Source: Nocardioides sp. SYSU D00065 (GTDB taxonomy: Bacteria > Actinomycetota > Actinomycetes > Propionibacteriales > Nocardioidaceae). Taken from it: 64,000 bases of DNA. The stretch covers positions 118,413 through 182,412 of the forward strand of contig NZ_JAFMSX010000002.1 in assembly GCF_017916425.1 (NCBI RefSeq), in the 5' to 3' direction. The translations under genes and the position numbers were made by a program. Positions 8,423 to 16,939 of this stretch are shown piece after piece (the first letter of the stretch is position 1; every line of letters starts with the position of its first letter). The notes below the pieces were generated by a model. That model was not told the origin of the DNA, searched no databases, and worked only from the letters and a program-made list of their open reading frames with translations.

Positions 8423-10183
8423 GTGGGGAAGCGGGCACGTGTGGAGCTGTGCGTGGGCGCGCTCGTCGCAGCGGCGGTGGGCGCCTACTCCTACGGCGTC
8501 GACGACGTGGTCGACCGGTTCCTCTACGTCGGCGTCCTGGTCGCGGCCAGCCTGGCCGCATGGGTGGGCGCTCAGCGTGCCCGCGCCGGGCACCGGCTCG
8601 TCCGCAGGCTGATCGCCGCCGGGCTGACCCTGACCGCTCTCGGCGACGCCGTCTGGGAGGTGCTCGACTGGCGCGGTGCCGCGACCGACGTGTCGGTCGC
8701 CGACCCGCTGTGGTTCGCCAGCTATGCGGTCCTCTGCGTCGCCGTGTGGACCGTGCTGAGCGGCGGCGACACCGCACGTGACCGCTGCTCGGTGGTGATC
8801 GACGCCGTCACCGTCGTGACGGTGAGCATCCTGCTCTTCTGGAGCATCTCCATCGAGGCGATCGTGACCGACGAGGGCCTGGACCCCCACGTCCGGCTCG
8901 TGTGGGCGGCCTACCCCGTGGCGGACGCGGTCCTGCTCGCCCTGGTCGTCCGGGTGCTGATGAGCAGGGGAGCGCGCGCCGCGATCGACGCCGAGTTCGC
9001 CGTCGGCGTCTGTCTCTGGCTCGCCGCCGACATCGGCTACCTGCGCTTCGGCGAGGGCGGCACCGCGGGAGTGCTGATGGAGGCGGCGTGGATGGTCGCC
9101 CCCGTCCTGCTGGCCCGGACGGCGTGGCGCAGCAGCCCGGCCCCGTCGGGCGAACCCGTCGCCGCCGGTCCCAACGGCTGGGTGGGACAGGTGCTGGTCG
9201 CCATCGTCCCGCTGGTCGTGCCGCCGGCCCTCGTGGTCCTGGCCCACGTGCGCGACGAGCCGGCCCAGCCCGTGCTGCTCGTCGTGGGCACCGCGACGCT
9301 GACGCTGCTCGCTCTCGTGCGCACCGCCAGGCTGATGCGGTCCGAGGAGCAGGCGCACCGTGAGCTCGAGGTGGCGCGGGACGCGGCGCTGGCGGCCTCG
9401 CGTGCCAAGTCGATGTTCCTGGCCACCATGAGCCACGAGATCCGCACTCCGTTGACGATGGTGCTGGGCACCGCCGAGCTCCTCCAGGACACCCAGCTGG
9501 ACGACGTCCAGCGCGAGCTGGTCGCCCGGATGCGCCGCTCGGGCGACCTGCTCAGCGGACTGGTCGACGACATCTTGGACTTCTCGCGGATCGAGGCCGG
9601 GCAGGTCGAGCTCGCACAGTCCCGGTTCCACCTGGCGTCCGTCGTGGAGGACCTGGCTCAGGCCTACGCGCCGCGCGCTGCGCGCGCCGGCATCCGGTTC
9701 GAGCACCGGGTCGCTCCCGGCGTACCCGACGAGGTGGTGGGCGACCGCGACCGGCTCCTGCAGGTGCTGAGCAACCTGCTCGACAACGCCGTGAAGTTCA
9801 CCCCCGAGGGCTCCGTCCGGCTCGAGGTCCGCCCCGGACCGAGCGCGGGCGGTGCCGGCACGGGCGCGAACAGCGAGGTGGAGCTCGTCGTGTCGGACAC
9901 CGGCATCGGCATCCGGGAGGAGGACCTCGACGCCGTCTTCGACTCGTTCCGCCAGGTCGACGGGTCCACCACGCGCCGCTACGGCGGCAGCGGGCTGGGA
10001 CTGGCCATCTCCCGGCAGCTCGTGACGTCCATGGGCGGCGAGCTCACGGTGACGAGCGAACCCGGAGCGGGCAGCACGTTCGTCGCCCGCATCCCGCTCG
10101 GCCGCGTGGACGGACCGACCCGCCGATCGAGCCAGCCGCGGCTCGCGACGACCGGCGCCGACGGCGCCCCTGGTACGCCCTAG
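8423..10183 (+). CDS. Membrane-bound sensor histidine kinase
   Basis: The 586-residue protein has an N-terminal half made of roughly eight to nine hydrophobic helices (about residues 8-300) with no recognisable extracytoplasmic sensor loop. It is followed by a short coiled linker (EEQAHRELEVARDAALAASRAKS), a HisKA domain with phospho-acceptor His338 in MSHEIRTPL, and a HATPase_c domain with N box (NLLDNAVKF), G1 (DTGIGI), F and G2 (GGSGLGLAIS) boxes. The catalytic core resembles kinases of hybrid systems, but no receiver domain is attached; the single-domain regulator just upstream may fill that role. The multi-helix input suggests a membrane or membrane-soluble signal. Upstream in-frame ATGs at 8372 and 8402 are alternatives to 8423. 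Its TAG stop is also the first half of the hpt -10 box. Confidence 0.88.
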   Translation: MGKRARVELCVGALVAAAVGAYSYGVDDVVDRFLYVGVLVAASLAAWVGAQRARAGHRLVRRLIAAGLTLTALGDAVWEVLDWRGAATDVSVADPLWFASYAVLCVAVWTVLSGGDTARDRCSVVIDAVTVVTVSILLFWSISIEAIVTDEGLDPHVRLVWAAYPVADAVLLALVVRVLMSRGARAAIDAEFAVGVCLWLAADIGYLRFGEGGTAGVLMEAAWMVAPVLLARTAWRSSPAPSGEPVAAGPNGWVGQVLVAIVPLVVPPALVVLAHVRDEPAQPVLLVVGTATLTLLALVRTARLMRSEEQAHRELEVARDAALAASRAKSMFLATMSHEIRTPLTMVLGTAELLQDTQLDDVQRELVARMRRSGDLLSGLVDDILDFSRIEAGQVELAQSRFHLASVVEDLAQAYAPRAARAGIRFEHRVAPGVPDEVVGDRDRLLQVLSNLLDNAVKFTPEGSVRLEVRPGPSAGGAGTGANSEVELVVSDTGIGIREEDLDAVFDSFRQVDGSTTRRYGGSGLGLAISRQLVTSMGGELTVTSEPGAGSTFVARIPLGRVDGPTRRSSQPRLATTGADGAPGTP

Positions 10184-10186
10184 GCT
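10181..10186 (+). promoter_or_regulatory. Leaderless promoter -10 (TAGGCT) of hpt, overlapping the kinase stop codon
   Basis: TAGGCT is followed by six bases and the hpt ATG at 10193. Bases 10181-10183 are also the TAG stop of the upstream kinase gene. Confidence 0.6.
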
Positions 10187-10192
10187 GCAGCC

Positions 10193-10744
10193 ATGGACTC
10201 GTCCCACGTCGAGCACGACCTCGTCAACGTCCTCTTCACCGAGGCGCAGATCCAGCAGCGACTGGCCGAGATGGCGGTCCAGATCACCGAGGACTACGCG
10301 GGTCGCGACCTGCTGGTCGTGGGCGTGCTGCGCGGCGCGGTCATGGTGATGGCCGACCTGGCGCGCGCCATGCCGGGCCACCTCGAGATGGACTGGATGG
10401 CGGTGACCTCCTACGGCTCGGGCACCAAGTCGAGTGGGGTGGTGCGCATCCTCAAGGACCTCGACACCGACATCAGCGGCCGCGACGTGCTCATCGTCGA
10501 CGAGATCATCGACACCGGCCTCACCCTCAGCTGGCTGGTCAACAACCTGTCCAGCCGCAACCCCGCGAGCGTCGAGATCGCCACGCTGCTGCGCAAGCCG
10601 GAGGCGCTGTCCATGCCGGTGGAGCCCAAGTACGTCGGCTGGGACATCCCCAACGAGTTCGTCGTCGGCTACGGCCTCGACTACCGCGAGCGCTACCGCA
10701 ACCTGCGCGACATCGGCACCCTCGCGCCGCACGTCTACTCCTGA
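10193..10744 (+). CDS. hpt: Hypoxanthine phosphoribosyltransferase
   Basis: The 183-residue type I phosphoribosyltransferase salvages hypoxanthine and guanine to IMP and GMP using PRPP. The PRPP-binding motif VLIVDEIIDTG is at about residues 100-110; the VGVLRGAVMVMADLAR segment near 43-58 and the flexible-loop region SYGSGTKSSG complete the fold. Its length matches the bacterial Hpt family. A leaderless promoter places transcription at the ATG, so it is expressed independently of the kinase, although the two genes almost abut. The same gene precedes ftsH in M. tuberculosis (Rv3624c, Rv3610c). Confidence 0.95.
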   Translation: MDSSHVEHDLVNVLFTEAQIQQRLAEMAVQITEDYAGRDLLVVGVLRGAVMVMADLARAMPGHLEMDWMAVTSYGSGTKSSGVVRILKDLDTDISGRDVLIVDEIIDTGLTLSWLVNNLSSRNPASVEIATLLRKPEALSMPVEPKYVGWDIPNEFVVGYGLDYRERYRNLRDIGTLAPHVYS

Positions 10745-10758
10745 TCGGGACCGATCAG
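10741..10758 (+). terminator. Hairpin terminator after hpt
   Basis: CTGATCGG and CCGATCAG form a perfect 8-bp stem around a GA centre. The left arm contains the hpt stop codon. Confidence 0.5.
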
Positions 10759-10829
10759 GTCCGGCGCGGGGACGGCGCGGGTCGGCCCCGCTTCACCCCG
10801 CCTGAAAGAATGAGTGCCCGAGCGGCGTG

Positions 10830-10835
10830 TAGCGT
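10830..10835 (+). promoter_or_regulatory. -10 element (TAGCGT) of the ftsH-fol operon
   Basis: TAGCGT lies 34 bases before the GTG start of ftsH. The resulting short leader contains a GGTGAAAG ribosome site. Confidence 0.45.
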
Positions 10836-10869
10836 CGCGGTCTCAACTCCCAACCGGTGAAAGTTGCCT

Positions 10870-12927
10870 GTGAAGCGCATATTCAAGGGTCCCTGGCTCT
10901 GGATCGTCCTGTCCGCCTTCGCGGTGCTTCTCGCGATCCAGTACCTCGCGCCCAGTGACGGCTACGACGAGGTGAAGACCTCGACCCTGTCGCGCTACAT
11001 CGACGAGGGCCAGGTCGAGGAGATCACCTTCATCGACGGCGACCAGGAGATCCAGGCGACGCTCGACGACGGCGTCCGCGACGAGGGCGACAAGGTCGTG
11101 GCCTACTACATCCAGGGCCAGCAGGAGACGCTCCTCGCCGCCGTGGACCGGGAGTTCGAGGCCGGCACGATCGACAGCTACAACCAGGAGAACCCGCAGC
11201 CGAGCTTCCTCGGCTCGCTGCTGGCCACCCTCCTGCCCTTCGCGCTGATCATCTTGCTGTTCATCTTCTTGATGAACCAGGCCCAGGGCGGTGGCGGACG
11301 CGGCGTCATGCAGTTCGCCAAGTCCAAGGCCAAGCTCATCACCAAGGACATGCCGAAGACCACCTTCAGCGACGTCGCCGGCTGCGAGGAGGCGATCGAG
11401 GAGCTCGGCGAGATCAAGGAGTTCCTCACCGACCCGGCCAAGTTCCAGGCCGTCGGGGCCAAGATCCCGAAGGGCGTCCTGCTCTACGGGCCGCCCGGCA
11501 CCGGCAAGACCCTGCTCGCCCGGGCGGTCGCCGGCGAGGCCGGTACGCCCTTCTACTCCATCTCCGGCTCCGACTTCGTGGAGATGTTCGTCGGCGTCGG
11601 TGCCTCCCGCGTGCGCGACCTGTTCGAGCAGGCCAAGGAGAACGCCCCCGCCATCGTGTTCATCGACGAGATCGACGCCGTCGGCCGCCACCGCGGCGCC
11701 GGCATGGGCGGCGGTCACGACGAGCGCGAGCAGACTCTCAACCAGCTGCTCGTCGAGATGGACGGCTTCGACGTGCGCGGCGGCGTCATCCTCATCGCCG
11801 CCACCAACCGTCCCGACGTGCTCGACCCCGCGCTGCTGCGCCCGGGCCGCTTCGACCGGCAGATCCAGGTCGACGCCCCCGACCTCAACGGTCGCCACCA
11901 GATCCTCAAGGTGCACTCGCGCGGCAAGCCGATCGCGCAGGACATCGACCTGCTGAGCATCGCGCGCCGCACGCCCGGCTTCACCGGTGCCGACCTGGCC
12001 AACGTGCTCAACGAGGCCGCTCTGCTCACCGCACGCAGCAACGCCAAGCTCATCGACAACGAGGCTCTCGACGAGGCGATCGACCGCGTCATCGCGGGCC
12101 CCCAGCGCCGTACGCGCCTGATGAGCGAGCGCGAGAAGCTCGTCACCGCCTACCACGAGGGCGGACACGCACTGGTGGCCGCCGCGCTGCCCGGCACCGA
12201 CCCGGTGCACAAGGTGACGATCCTGCCGCGCGGCCGGGCGCTGGGCTACACGATGGTCCTGCCCGACCGCGACAAGTACTCCCAGACGCGCAGCGAGATG
12301 CTCGACTCGCTGGCCTACATGCTCGGCGGCATGGCCGCGGAGGCGCTGATCTTCCACGACGTCACCTCCGGCGCCGGCAACGACATCGAGAAGGCCACCA
12401 ACCTGGCCCGGGCGATGGTGACCCAGTACGGCATGACCGAGCGCCTCGGCGCGGTCAGGCTCGGTGACAGCAACTCCGAGCCGTTCCTGGGCCGCGACAT
12501 GGGCCACACCCGCAACTACTCCGAGGAGACCGCCGCCGCGGTCGACGAGGAGATCAAGAAGTTGCTGGGCCAGGCGCACCAGGAGGCCTTCGAGATCCTC
12601 GAGACCAACCGCGACGTCCTGGACGCCCTCGTGCTGGCGCTGCTCGACAAGGAGACCCTCGACAAGGGGGAGATCGCGCAGATCTTCGAGCCGCTCAACC
12701 GCCGGTCCGCGCGTCCCGCCTGGACCGGTTCTCCGCAGCGGTTGCCCTCGGCGATCCCGCCCGTCGACATCCCGCAGGAGATCCGCGACCGGGTCCACGC
12801 CGGCGCGAGCGCCGACGAGCCGGAGTCCGGCGCCATCCTGACGCCGCCCGGCGCGAGCGGTGACGTGCACGGGGGGCCTGGCGTCGCCTCCCCGACGCCG
12901 ACCCCGCCCACCCCGGACGCACCGTGA
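10870..12927 (+). CDS. ftsH: ATP-dependent zinc metalloprotease FtsH
   Basis: The 685-residue membrane AAA+ protease degrades misassembled membrane proteins and regulators. Two membrane helices flank a small periplasmic domain (about residues 8-27 and 112-135). The AAA module has Walker A GPPGTGKT at 207-214, the [13 protein letters not shown] pore-loop region and the second region of homology ([18 protein letters not shown]). The protease site HEGGH has zinc ligands His429 and His433. The C-terminus is a disordered Pro/Ser/Thr-rich tail. The GTG at 10870 follows a GGTGAAAG site; a TTG two codons upstream is the alternative. The stop overlaps the folE start (GTGA), so proteolysis and folate genes share one operon, as in mycobacteria. 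Confidence 0.95.
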   Translation: MKRIFKGPWLWIVLSAFAVLLAIQYLAPSDGYDEVKTSTLSRYIDEGQVEEITFIDGDQEIQATLDDGVRDEGDKVVAYYIQGQQETLLAAVDREFEAGTIDSYNQENPQPSFLGSLLATLLPFALIILLFIFLMNQAQGGGGRGVMQFAKSKAKLITKDMPKTTFSDVAGCEEAIEELGEIKEFLTDPAKFQAVGAKIPKGVLLYGPPGTGKTLLARAVAGEAGTPFYSISGSDFVEMFVGVGASRVRDLFEQAKENAPAIVFIDEIDAVGRHRGAGMGGGHDEREQTLNQLLVEMDGFDVRGGVILIAATNRPDVLDPALLRPGRFDRQIQVDAPDLNGRHQILKVHSRGKPIAQDIDLLSIARRTPGFTGADLANVLNEAALLTARSNAKLIDNEALDEAIDRVIAGPQRRTRLMSEREKLVTAYHEGGHALVAAALPGTDPVHKVTILPRGRALGYTMVLPDRDKYSQTRSEMLDSLAYMLGGMAAEALIFHDVTSGAGNDIEKATNLARAMVTQYGMTERLGAVRLGDSNSEPFLGRDMGHTRNYSEETAAAVDEEIKKLLGQAHQEAFEILETNRDVLDALVLALLDKETLDKGEIAQIFEPLNRRSARPAWTGSPQRLPSAIPPVDIPQEIRDRVHAGASADEPESGAILTPPGASGDVHGGPGVASPTPTPPTPDAP

Positions 12928-13544
12928 CCGACCCGATCTCGGTTCCGGAGCGGGCGCCCGAGGACGTACCCGACTTCGACCACGCCCGCGCCGAGGCCGC
13001 GGTGCGAGAGCTGCTGGCCGCCATGGGGGAGGACCCCGCGCGCGAGGGGCTGCGGGAGACGCCGGCGCGGGTGGCCCGGGCGTACGCCGAGCTGACCCAG
13101 GGGCTGCGCCAGACCGCTCGCGACGTCCTGACCACCACCTTCGACCTCGGCCACGAGGAGATGGTGCTGGTCAAGGACATCGAGCTGTGGTCGATGTGCG
13201 AGCACCACCTGGTGCCCTTCACCGGCGTCGCCCACGTCGGCTACATCCCGGCCGAGTCCGGCAAGATCACCGGACTGTCCAAGCTCGCCCGCCTCGTCGA
13301 CGTCTACGCGAAGCGTCCGCAGGTGCAGGAGCGGCTGACCACCCAGGTGGCCGACTCGCTGATGGAGATCCTCGAGGCGCGCGGAGTGATCGTGGTCATC
13401 GAGGCCGAGCACCTCTGCATGACCATGCGCGGCGTCAAGAAGGCCGGTGCCCGCACGATCACCTCGGCGGTCCGCGGTGCGTTCCTCACCCAGCAGGCCA
13501 CGCGTGCCGAGGCGATGACGCTGATCCACTCGGGCCGCAGGTGA
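12924..13544 (+). CDS. folE: GTP cyclohydrolase I
   Basis: The 206-residue enzyme converts GTP to 7,8-dihydroneopterin triphosphate, the first step of folate synthesis. The zinc-binding region reads [12 protein letters not shown], with the second Cys in [11 protein letters not shown], and the substrate-binding segment [14 protein letters not shown] is intact. The GTG start overlaps the stop of ftsH, and its own stop overlaps the GTG of folP. The tightly overlapped order folE-folP-folB-folK gives most of the pterin branch from GTP to dihydropteroate. The dephosphorylation step and the aminobenzoate supply are not encoded here. Confidence 0.95.
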   Translation: MTDPISVPERAPEDVPDFDHARAEAAVRELLAAMGEDPAREGLRETPARVARAYAELTQGLRQTARDVLTTTFDLGHEEMVLVKDIELWSMCEHHLVPFTGVAHVGYIPAESGKITGLSKLARLVDVYAKRPQVQERLTTQVADSLMEILEARGVIVVIEAEHLCMTMRGVKKAGARTITSAVRGAFLTQQATRAEAMTLIHSGRR

Positions 13545-14386
13545 GCGTGGGCGTCGCCCCCCGCCTCGTCGACGTCCCCCGGGTGATGGGGATCGTCAAC
13601 GTCACGCCCGACTCCTTCTCCGACGGCGGCCGCTGGGACACCACGGAGACCGCCGTCGCCCACGGCCGGCTGCTGCTCGAGCACGGCGCCGACCTGCTGG
13701 ACATCGGTGGGGAGTCCACCCGTCCCGGCGCCACGCGACCGCTGGTCGCCGAGGAGCTGGACCGCGTCGTGCCGGTCATCGGCGAGCTCGCCGGCGACGG
13801 TGCCATCGTGTCGGTCGACACGATGCGCGCCGAGGTCGCCGAGGCCGCGCTGGCTGCCGGTGCCGCGGTCGTCAACGACGTCTCCGGGGGCCTCGCCGAC
13901 CCGCGCATCCTCCACGTGGTCGCGGACAGCGACGCCACGTACGTCGCGATGCACTGGCGCGCCCACGCCGACCGGATGCGCGACTTCGCCGACTACTCGC
14001 CGGACGGCGTGGTGCAGACCGTACGTCGTGAGCTGGGTGAGCGCCTCGCGGCGATCGAGGCCGCCGGGGTGCCGCGCGAGCGGGTCGTGCTCGATCCGGG
14101 GCTCGGCTTCGCCAAGGAGGGTCGGCACAACTGGGAGCTGCTCGCCTCGCTCGACGTGCTGCGCGAGCTGGGCTGCCCGTTGCTGGTCGGGGCGAGTCGC
14201 AAGTCCTTCCTCGGCCGGCTGCTCGCCGACGCCGCGGGCCCCCGCCCGGTCGAGGAGCGCGAGCACGCCCACGCGGCCCTCGTCGCGCTGCTGGCCCGGA
14301 GCGGGGTCGACTACGTGCGCGTGCACGACGTACGAGCCACGCGCGACGCCCTCGCCGTGGTTGCTGCGATGGAGGGGACGAGATGA
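13541..14386 (+). CDS. folP: Dihydropteroate synthase
   Basis: The 281-residue TIM-barrel enzyme condenses hydroxymethyl-dihydropterin pyrophosphate with p-aminobenzoate; it is the sulfonamide target. Signatures are [16 protein letters not shown] near residue 16, [11 protein letters not shown] near residue 53 and [11 protein letters not shown] near residue 220. The GTG start at 13541 overlaps the folE stop. The stop overlaps the ATG of folB. All active-site segments look intact, so I take this as the functional FolP1-type enzyme rather than the FolP2 paralogue seen in mycobacteria. Confidence 0.95.
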   Translation: MSVGVAPRLVDVPRVMGIVNVTPDSFSDGGRWDTTETAVAHGRLLLEHGADLLDIGGESTRPGATRPLVAEELDRVVPVIGELAGDGAIVSVDTMRAEVAEAALAAGAAVVNDVSGGLADPRILHVVADSDATYVAMHWRAHADRMRDFADYSPDGVVQTVRRELGERLAAIEAAGVPRERVVLDPGLGFAKEGRHNWELLASLDVLRELGCPLLVGASRKSFLGRLLADAAGPRPVEEREHAHAALVALLARSGVDYVRVHDVRATRDALAVVAAMEGTR

Positions 14387-14802
14387 CGGGCAACGAGACG
14401 ACGGGCAACGAGATGACGGTCGGCGCGACGAGCGACGAGCTGTCGGTGACCGGGGTGGAGTGCTTCGCCCACCACGGCGTCTTCGACTTCGAGCGGAGGC
14501 AGGGGCAGACCTTCGTCGTCGACCTGGTCCTCGGCCTCGACACCCGGCCCGCGGCCGCCTCCGACGACCTCGCCGAGACCGTGAACTACGGCACGCTGGT
14601 GGCCGACGTGAAGGCCGCCGTGGAGCGTGATCCCGTCGACCTGATAGAAACCGTCGCGCAACGCATCGCCGATGTGTGCCTGTTGGACGGTCGTGTTCAA
14701 TGGGCGCGAGTCACGCTGCACAAACCTGATGCGCCCATCGACGCGACGTACTCGGACGTCGCGCTGACGATCACCAGAACGCGAGGCAACGCACATGACT
14801 GA
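14383..14802 (+). CDS. folB: Dihydroneopterin aldolase
   Basis: The 139-residue enzyme cleaves dihydroneopterin to hydroxymethyl-dihydropterin and glycolaldehyde. The conserved core reads VECFAHHGVFDFER, with the catalytic Lys-containing VTLHKPDAPI near the end and ETVNYGTLV in the middle. The annotated ATG overlaps the folP stop. The first eleven residues are an odd direct repeat ([11 protein letters not shown]), and a second in-frame ATG at 14413 would remove it, so the true start may be there. folK begins eight bases before this gene's stop. Confidence 0.92.
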   Translation: MTGNETTGNEMTVGATSDELSVTGVECFAHHGVFDFERRQGQTFVVDLVLGLDTRPAAASDDLAETVNYGTLVADVKAAVERDPVDLIETVAQRIADVCLLDGRVQWARVTLHKPDAPIDATYSDVALTITRTRGNAHD

Positions 14803-15364
14803 GACCCCGAACCCCAACATCGTGGACGCCGACTCCCTCACCGGGGAGATGCACCCGATCCGCCGGGTCGTCGTCGCCTTGGGCTCGAACCTCGGTGAGC
14901 GGCTCTCCTCGCTGCAGGGCGCTGTCGACGCGCTGGCCGACACCCCCGACTTCTACGTCACCGGCGTCTCGCCCGTCTACGAGACCGAGCCGGTGGACTC
15001 GCCCGACGGCGCCGGCCCCTACCTCAACGCGGTGCTCCTGGCCGACACCACGCTGCCCGCAGCCCGCCTGATGGAGCGCGCGCTGGCCATCGAGGACGCC
15101 TACGAGCGCGAGCGCGGCGGCGACCGCAACGCGCCCCGCACGCTCGACATCGACCTCATCGTCGTGGGCGACCGCCGCTCCAACGAGGACTTCCTGCGGC
15201 TCCCGCACCCGCGGGCCCACGAGCGTGCCTTCGTGCTGCAGCCGTGGCACGACCTGGAGCCGGACGCGGTGTTCCCGGACCGTGGCCCCATCGCCGACCT
15301 GCTCCTGGCTGCGGACTCGACGGGAGTGAAGCGGCGCGACGACCTCTCGCTCGAGGTCGAGTGA
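14795..15364 (+). CDS. folK: 2-amino-4-hydroxy-6-hydroxymethyldihydropteridine pyrophosphokinase
   Basis: The 189-residue enzyme transfers pyrophosphate from ATP to hydroxymethyl-dihydropterin just before the FolP step. Signatures are ALGSNLGERLSSLQ near residue 30 and the DRNAPRTLDIDLIV catalytic segment near residue 109, followed by LPHPRAHERAFVL. A roughly 20-residue N-terminal extension precedes the usual start of the fold; the ATG is kept because it overlaps folB in the standard operon style. The stop overlaps the GTG of the DUF3180 gene. Confidence 0.94.
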   Translation: MTETPNPNIVDADSLTGEMHPIRRVVVALGSNLGERLSSLQGAVDALADTPDFYVTGVSPVYETEPVDSPDGAGPYLNAVLLADTTLPAARLMERALAIEDAYERERGGDRNAPRTLDIDLIVVGDRRSNEDFLRLPHPRAHERAFVLQPWHDLEPDAVFPDRGPIADLLLAADSTGVKRRDDLSLEVE

Positions 15365-15855
15365 GCCTCACCGGCCCGGAGGACGAGCCGCCGGAGCCGC
15401 GCGGCACGCTCCGCCCGACCTCTGCGCGCGCCCTGACGGTGTGCGCGGTGGTGGGTCTCGTGCTCGGGTGGGGGGTGCACCCGCTGCTCAGCCGCCTGGG
15501 CGGCCGGCCGCCGCTGGTGTCGTGGGCGCAGGCCCTCGCGCTGGTGCTGGTCGCGGTCATCATGGCCTTCCTCGCCTGGCACACGTGGCAGACGGTGCAG
15601 GTGCGCGGTGAACGGCTCGAGGTCCACCAGGCGGTGAACCGCCTGGTGCTGGCGCGCGCGTGCGCGATCGGCGGCGCCCTGGTCGCAGCGGGCTACGCCG
15701 GCTACGCGATCAGCTGGCTCGGCGACGAGTCACAGTTCGCGGACCGCTGGATCCTGCGCTCGGTGGTCGCGGCGCTCGGCGCCACTGCCGTGATGCTGGC
15801 CTCGCTCGCGCTGGAGCGTGCGTGTCGCACCGACGGCGGTCGGCCGCAGGCCTAG
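15361..15855 (+). CDS. DUF3180 family membrane protein
   Basis: The 164-residue protein has four predicted membrane helices (about residues 22-40, 50-70, 97-115 and 125-145) after a short Pro/Glu-rich cytoplasmic N-terminus. It matches the DUF3180 family by position and topology (M. tuberculosis Rv3605c, also directly after folK). The function is unknown, and the constant link with the folate operon is the only clue. The GTG start overlaps the folK stop. Its TAG stop is shared with the -10 box of the next gene. Confidence 0.82.
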   Translation: MSLTGPEDEPPEPRGTLRPTSARALTVCAVVGLVLGWGVHPLLSRLGGRPPLVSWAQALALVLVAVIMAFLAWHTWQTVQVRGERLEVHQAVNRLVLARACAIGGALVAAGYAGYAISWLGDESQFADRWILRSVVAALGATAVMLASLALERACRTDGGRPQA

Positions 15856-15858
15856 TCT
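15853..15858 (+). promoter_or_regulatory. Leaderless promoter -10 (TAGTCT), overlapping the DUF3180 stop codon
   Basis: TAGTCT is followed by seven bases and the ATG at 15866. Bases 15853-15855 are also the TAG stop of the DUF3180 gene. Confidence 0.55.
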
Positions 15859-15865
15859 GACCCCC

Positions 15866-16483
15866 ATGCCCTCCCAGCAGTCACAGCAGTCACAGGCGTC
15901 CCGCACGCCGGCGCGTCGCCGCCAGCGCAGCACGCGCCTGGTCGTCGCCGTCGCGCTCCTCGTCGTCGGCGCCGCGCTCGTGGCGGGCGCCCTCGTCTCG
16001 TCGTCGTCCGCGCTGACCGCGGTCGCCGCTGTCGTCGCCGTGCTGGCCGGTGCTGCCGCGACCCGCATCACCCACTCCGAGCTGGTCCAGGCTCGCCGCG
16101 AGGCCGCCCGGGACCGTGCCGTGCAGGCGCAGGAGTACCGCGCCCTTACCGAGCGTCGTACCGCCGAGTCGGCCGCCTTCGCCGCCGACATGAAGCGCAA
16201 GATCGCCGACCGCGAGGAGGCCATCGACGTGCTGGAGCGGGCGTTGTCCACCGCGCAGCGGGCGGCCGCCGACCAGTCGCTCAAGCGCGGCCAGGAGGCC
16301 CGCCGCGCCGACGCCGCCGAGCGCGGCCGTGACGCGGCCGAGCGCGGCCGCGACGAGGCCGAGAGCCGCGCCGCGGAGGCCATCGTCCGCGTCGCCGAGC
16401 TCGAGGCGGAGATCGACGTCGTCCGCGCCGAGCTCGACGCGCTGCGCGCCTCCGCGGCCCGCGGCGCCCACCGCAGCGCCTGA
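15866..16483 (+). CDS. Hypothetical membrane protein with long coiled coil
   Basis: The 205-residue protein is of unknown function. A basic, Gln/Arg-rich N-terminus is followed by two hydrophobic helices (about residues 24-45 and 48-65). The remaining 140 residues are almost pure charged heptad sequence, rich in Ala, Arg and Glu with a short imperfect repeat (AAERGRDAAERGRDEAE), predicting a cytoplasmic coiled coil. A membrane-tethered rod of this kind could be structural or a scaffold. Its position between the DUF3180 gene and the panC region parallels the Ala/Arg/Pro-rich membrane protein Rv3604c, but sequence homology cannot be claimed from inspection. A 455-base repeat-filled gap follows. 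Confidence 0.7.
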   Translation: MPSQQSQQSQASRTPARRRQRSTRLVVAVALLVVGAALVAGALVSSSSALTAVAAVVAVLAGAAATRITHSELVQARREAARDRAVQAQEYRALTERRTAESAAFAADMKRKIADREEAIDVLERALSTAQRAAADQSLKRGQEARRADAAERGRDAAERGRDEAESRAAEAIVRVAELEAEIDVVRAELDALRASAARGAHRSA

Positions 16484-16520
16484 CCTTCGGACGTACGCCG
16501 GTCGCCCGCCGCTCGCTCGA

Positions 16521-16898
16521 GCGGTGGCTGAGCCACATGTGAGCGGTTGAGGATGTGGCTCACGCACCGCCCGTGGAGGCCCCCGGGCCGTACGCCGCCC
16601 GAGCGGTGGCTGAGCCACGTGCGAGCGGCCGGGGATGTGGCTCACGCACCGCCCGCGGAGACGACCGGGCCGTACGCCGCCCAGCGGTGGCTGAGCCACA
16701 TGTGCGCGGTTGGGGATGTGGCTCACGCACCGCCCACGGCCGCGGCCGCCGCCGTACGCCGCCCCAGCGGTGGCTGAGCCACATGTGCGCGGTTGGGGAT
16801 GTGGCTCACGCACCGCCCACAGCCGCGGCCGGGCCGTACGCCGCCCCAGCGGTGGCCGAGCCACATGCCAGCGGTCAGGATTGTGGCTCACGCACCGC
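16521..16898. repeat. Palindromic repeat array 1 (five 50-bp units, ~82-bp period)
   Basis: Five 50-bp units lie at 16521-16570, 16603-16652, 16684-16733, 16767-16816 and 16849-16898. Each is an imperfect inverted repeat: GCGGTGGCTGAGCCACAT on the left and ATGTGGCTCACGCACCGC on the right around a 14-base loop. The roughly 32-base spacers are also related (GGGCCGTACGCCGCC core). The array fills most of the 16484-16939 gap. Short open frames through it are repeats of the same peptide and are not genes. Confidence 0.9.
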
Positions 16899-16939
16899 CC
16901 CCACGGCAGACGCAGCGCGGTGCGGAAGAATGACCTCTC

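Noticed and set aside
16521..16898. CRISPR array
   Set aside because: The even 82-bp period looks CRISPR-like, but the repeat unit is a 50-bp hairpin, the spacers are related to each other, and no cas gene is present.
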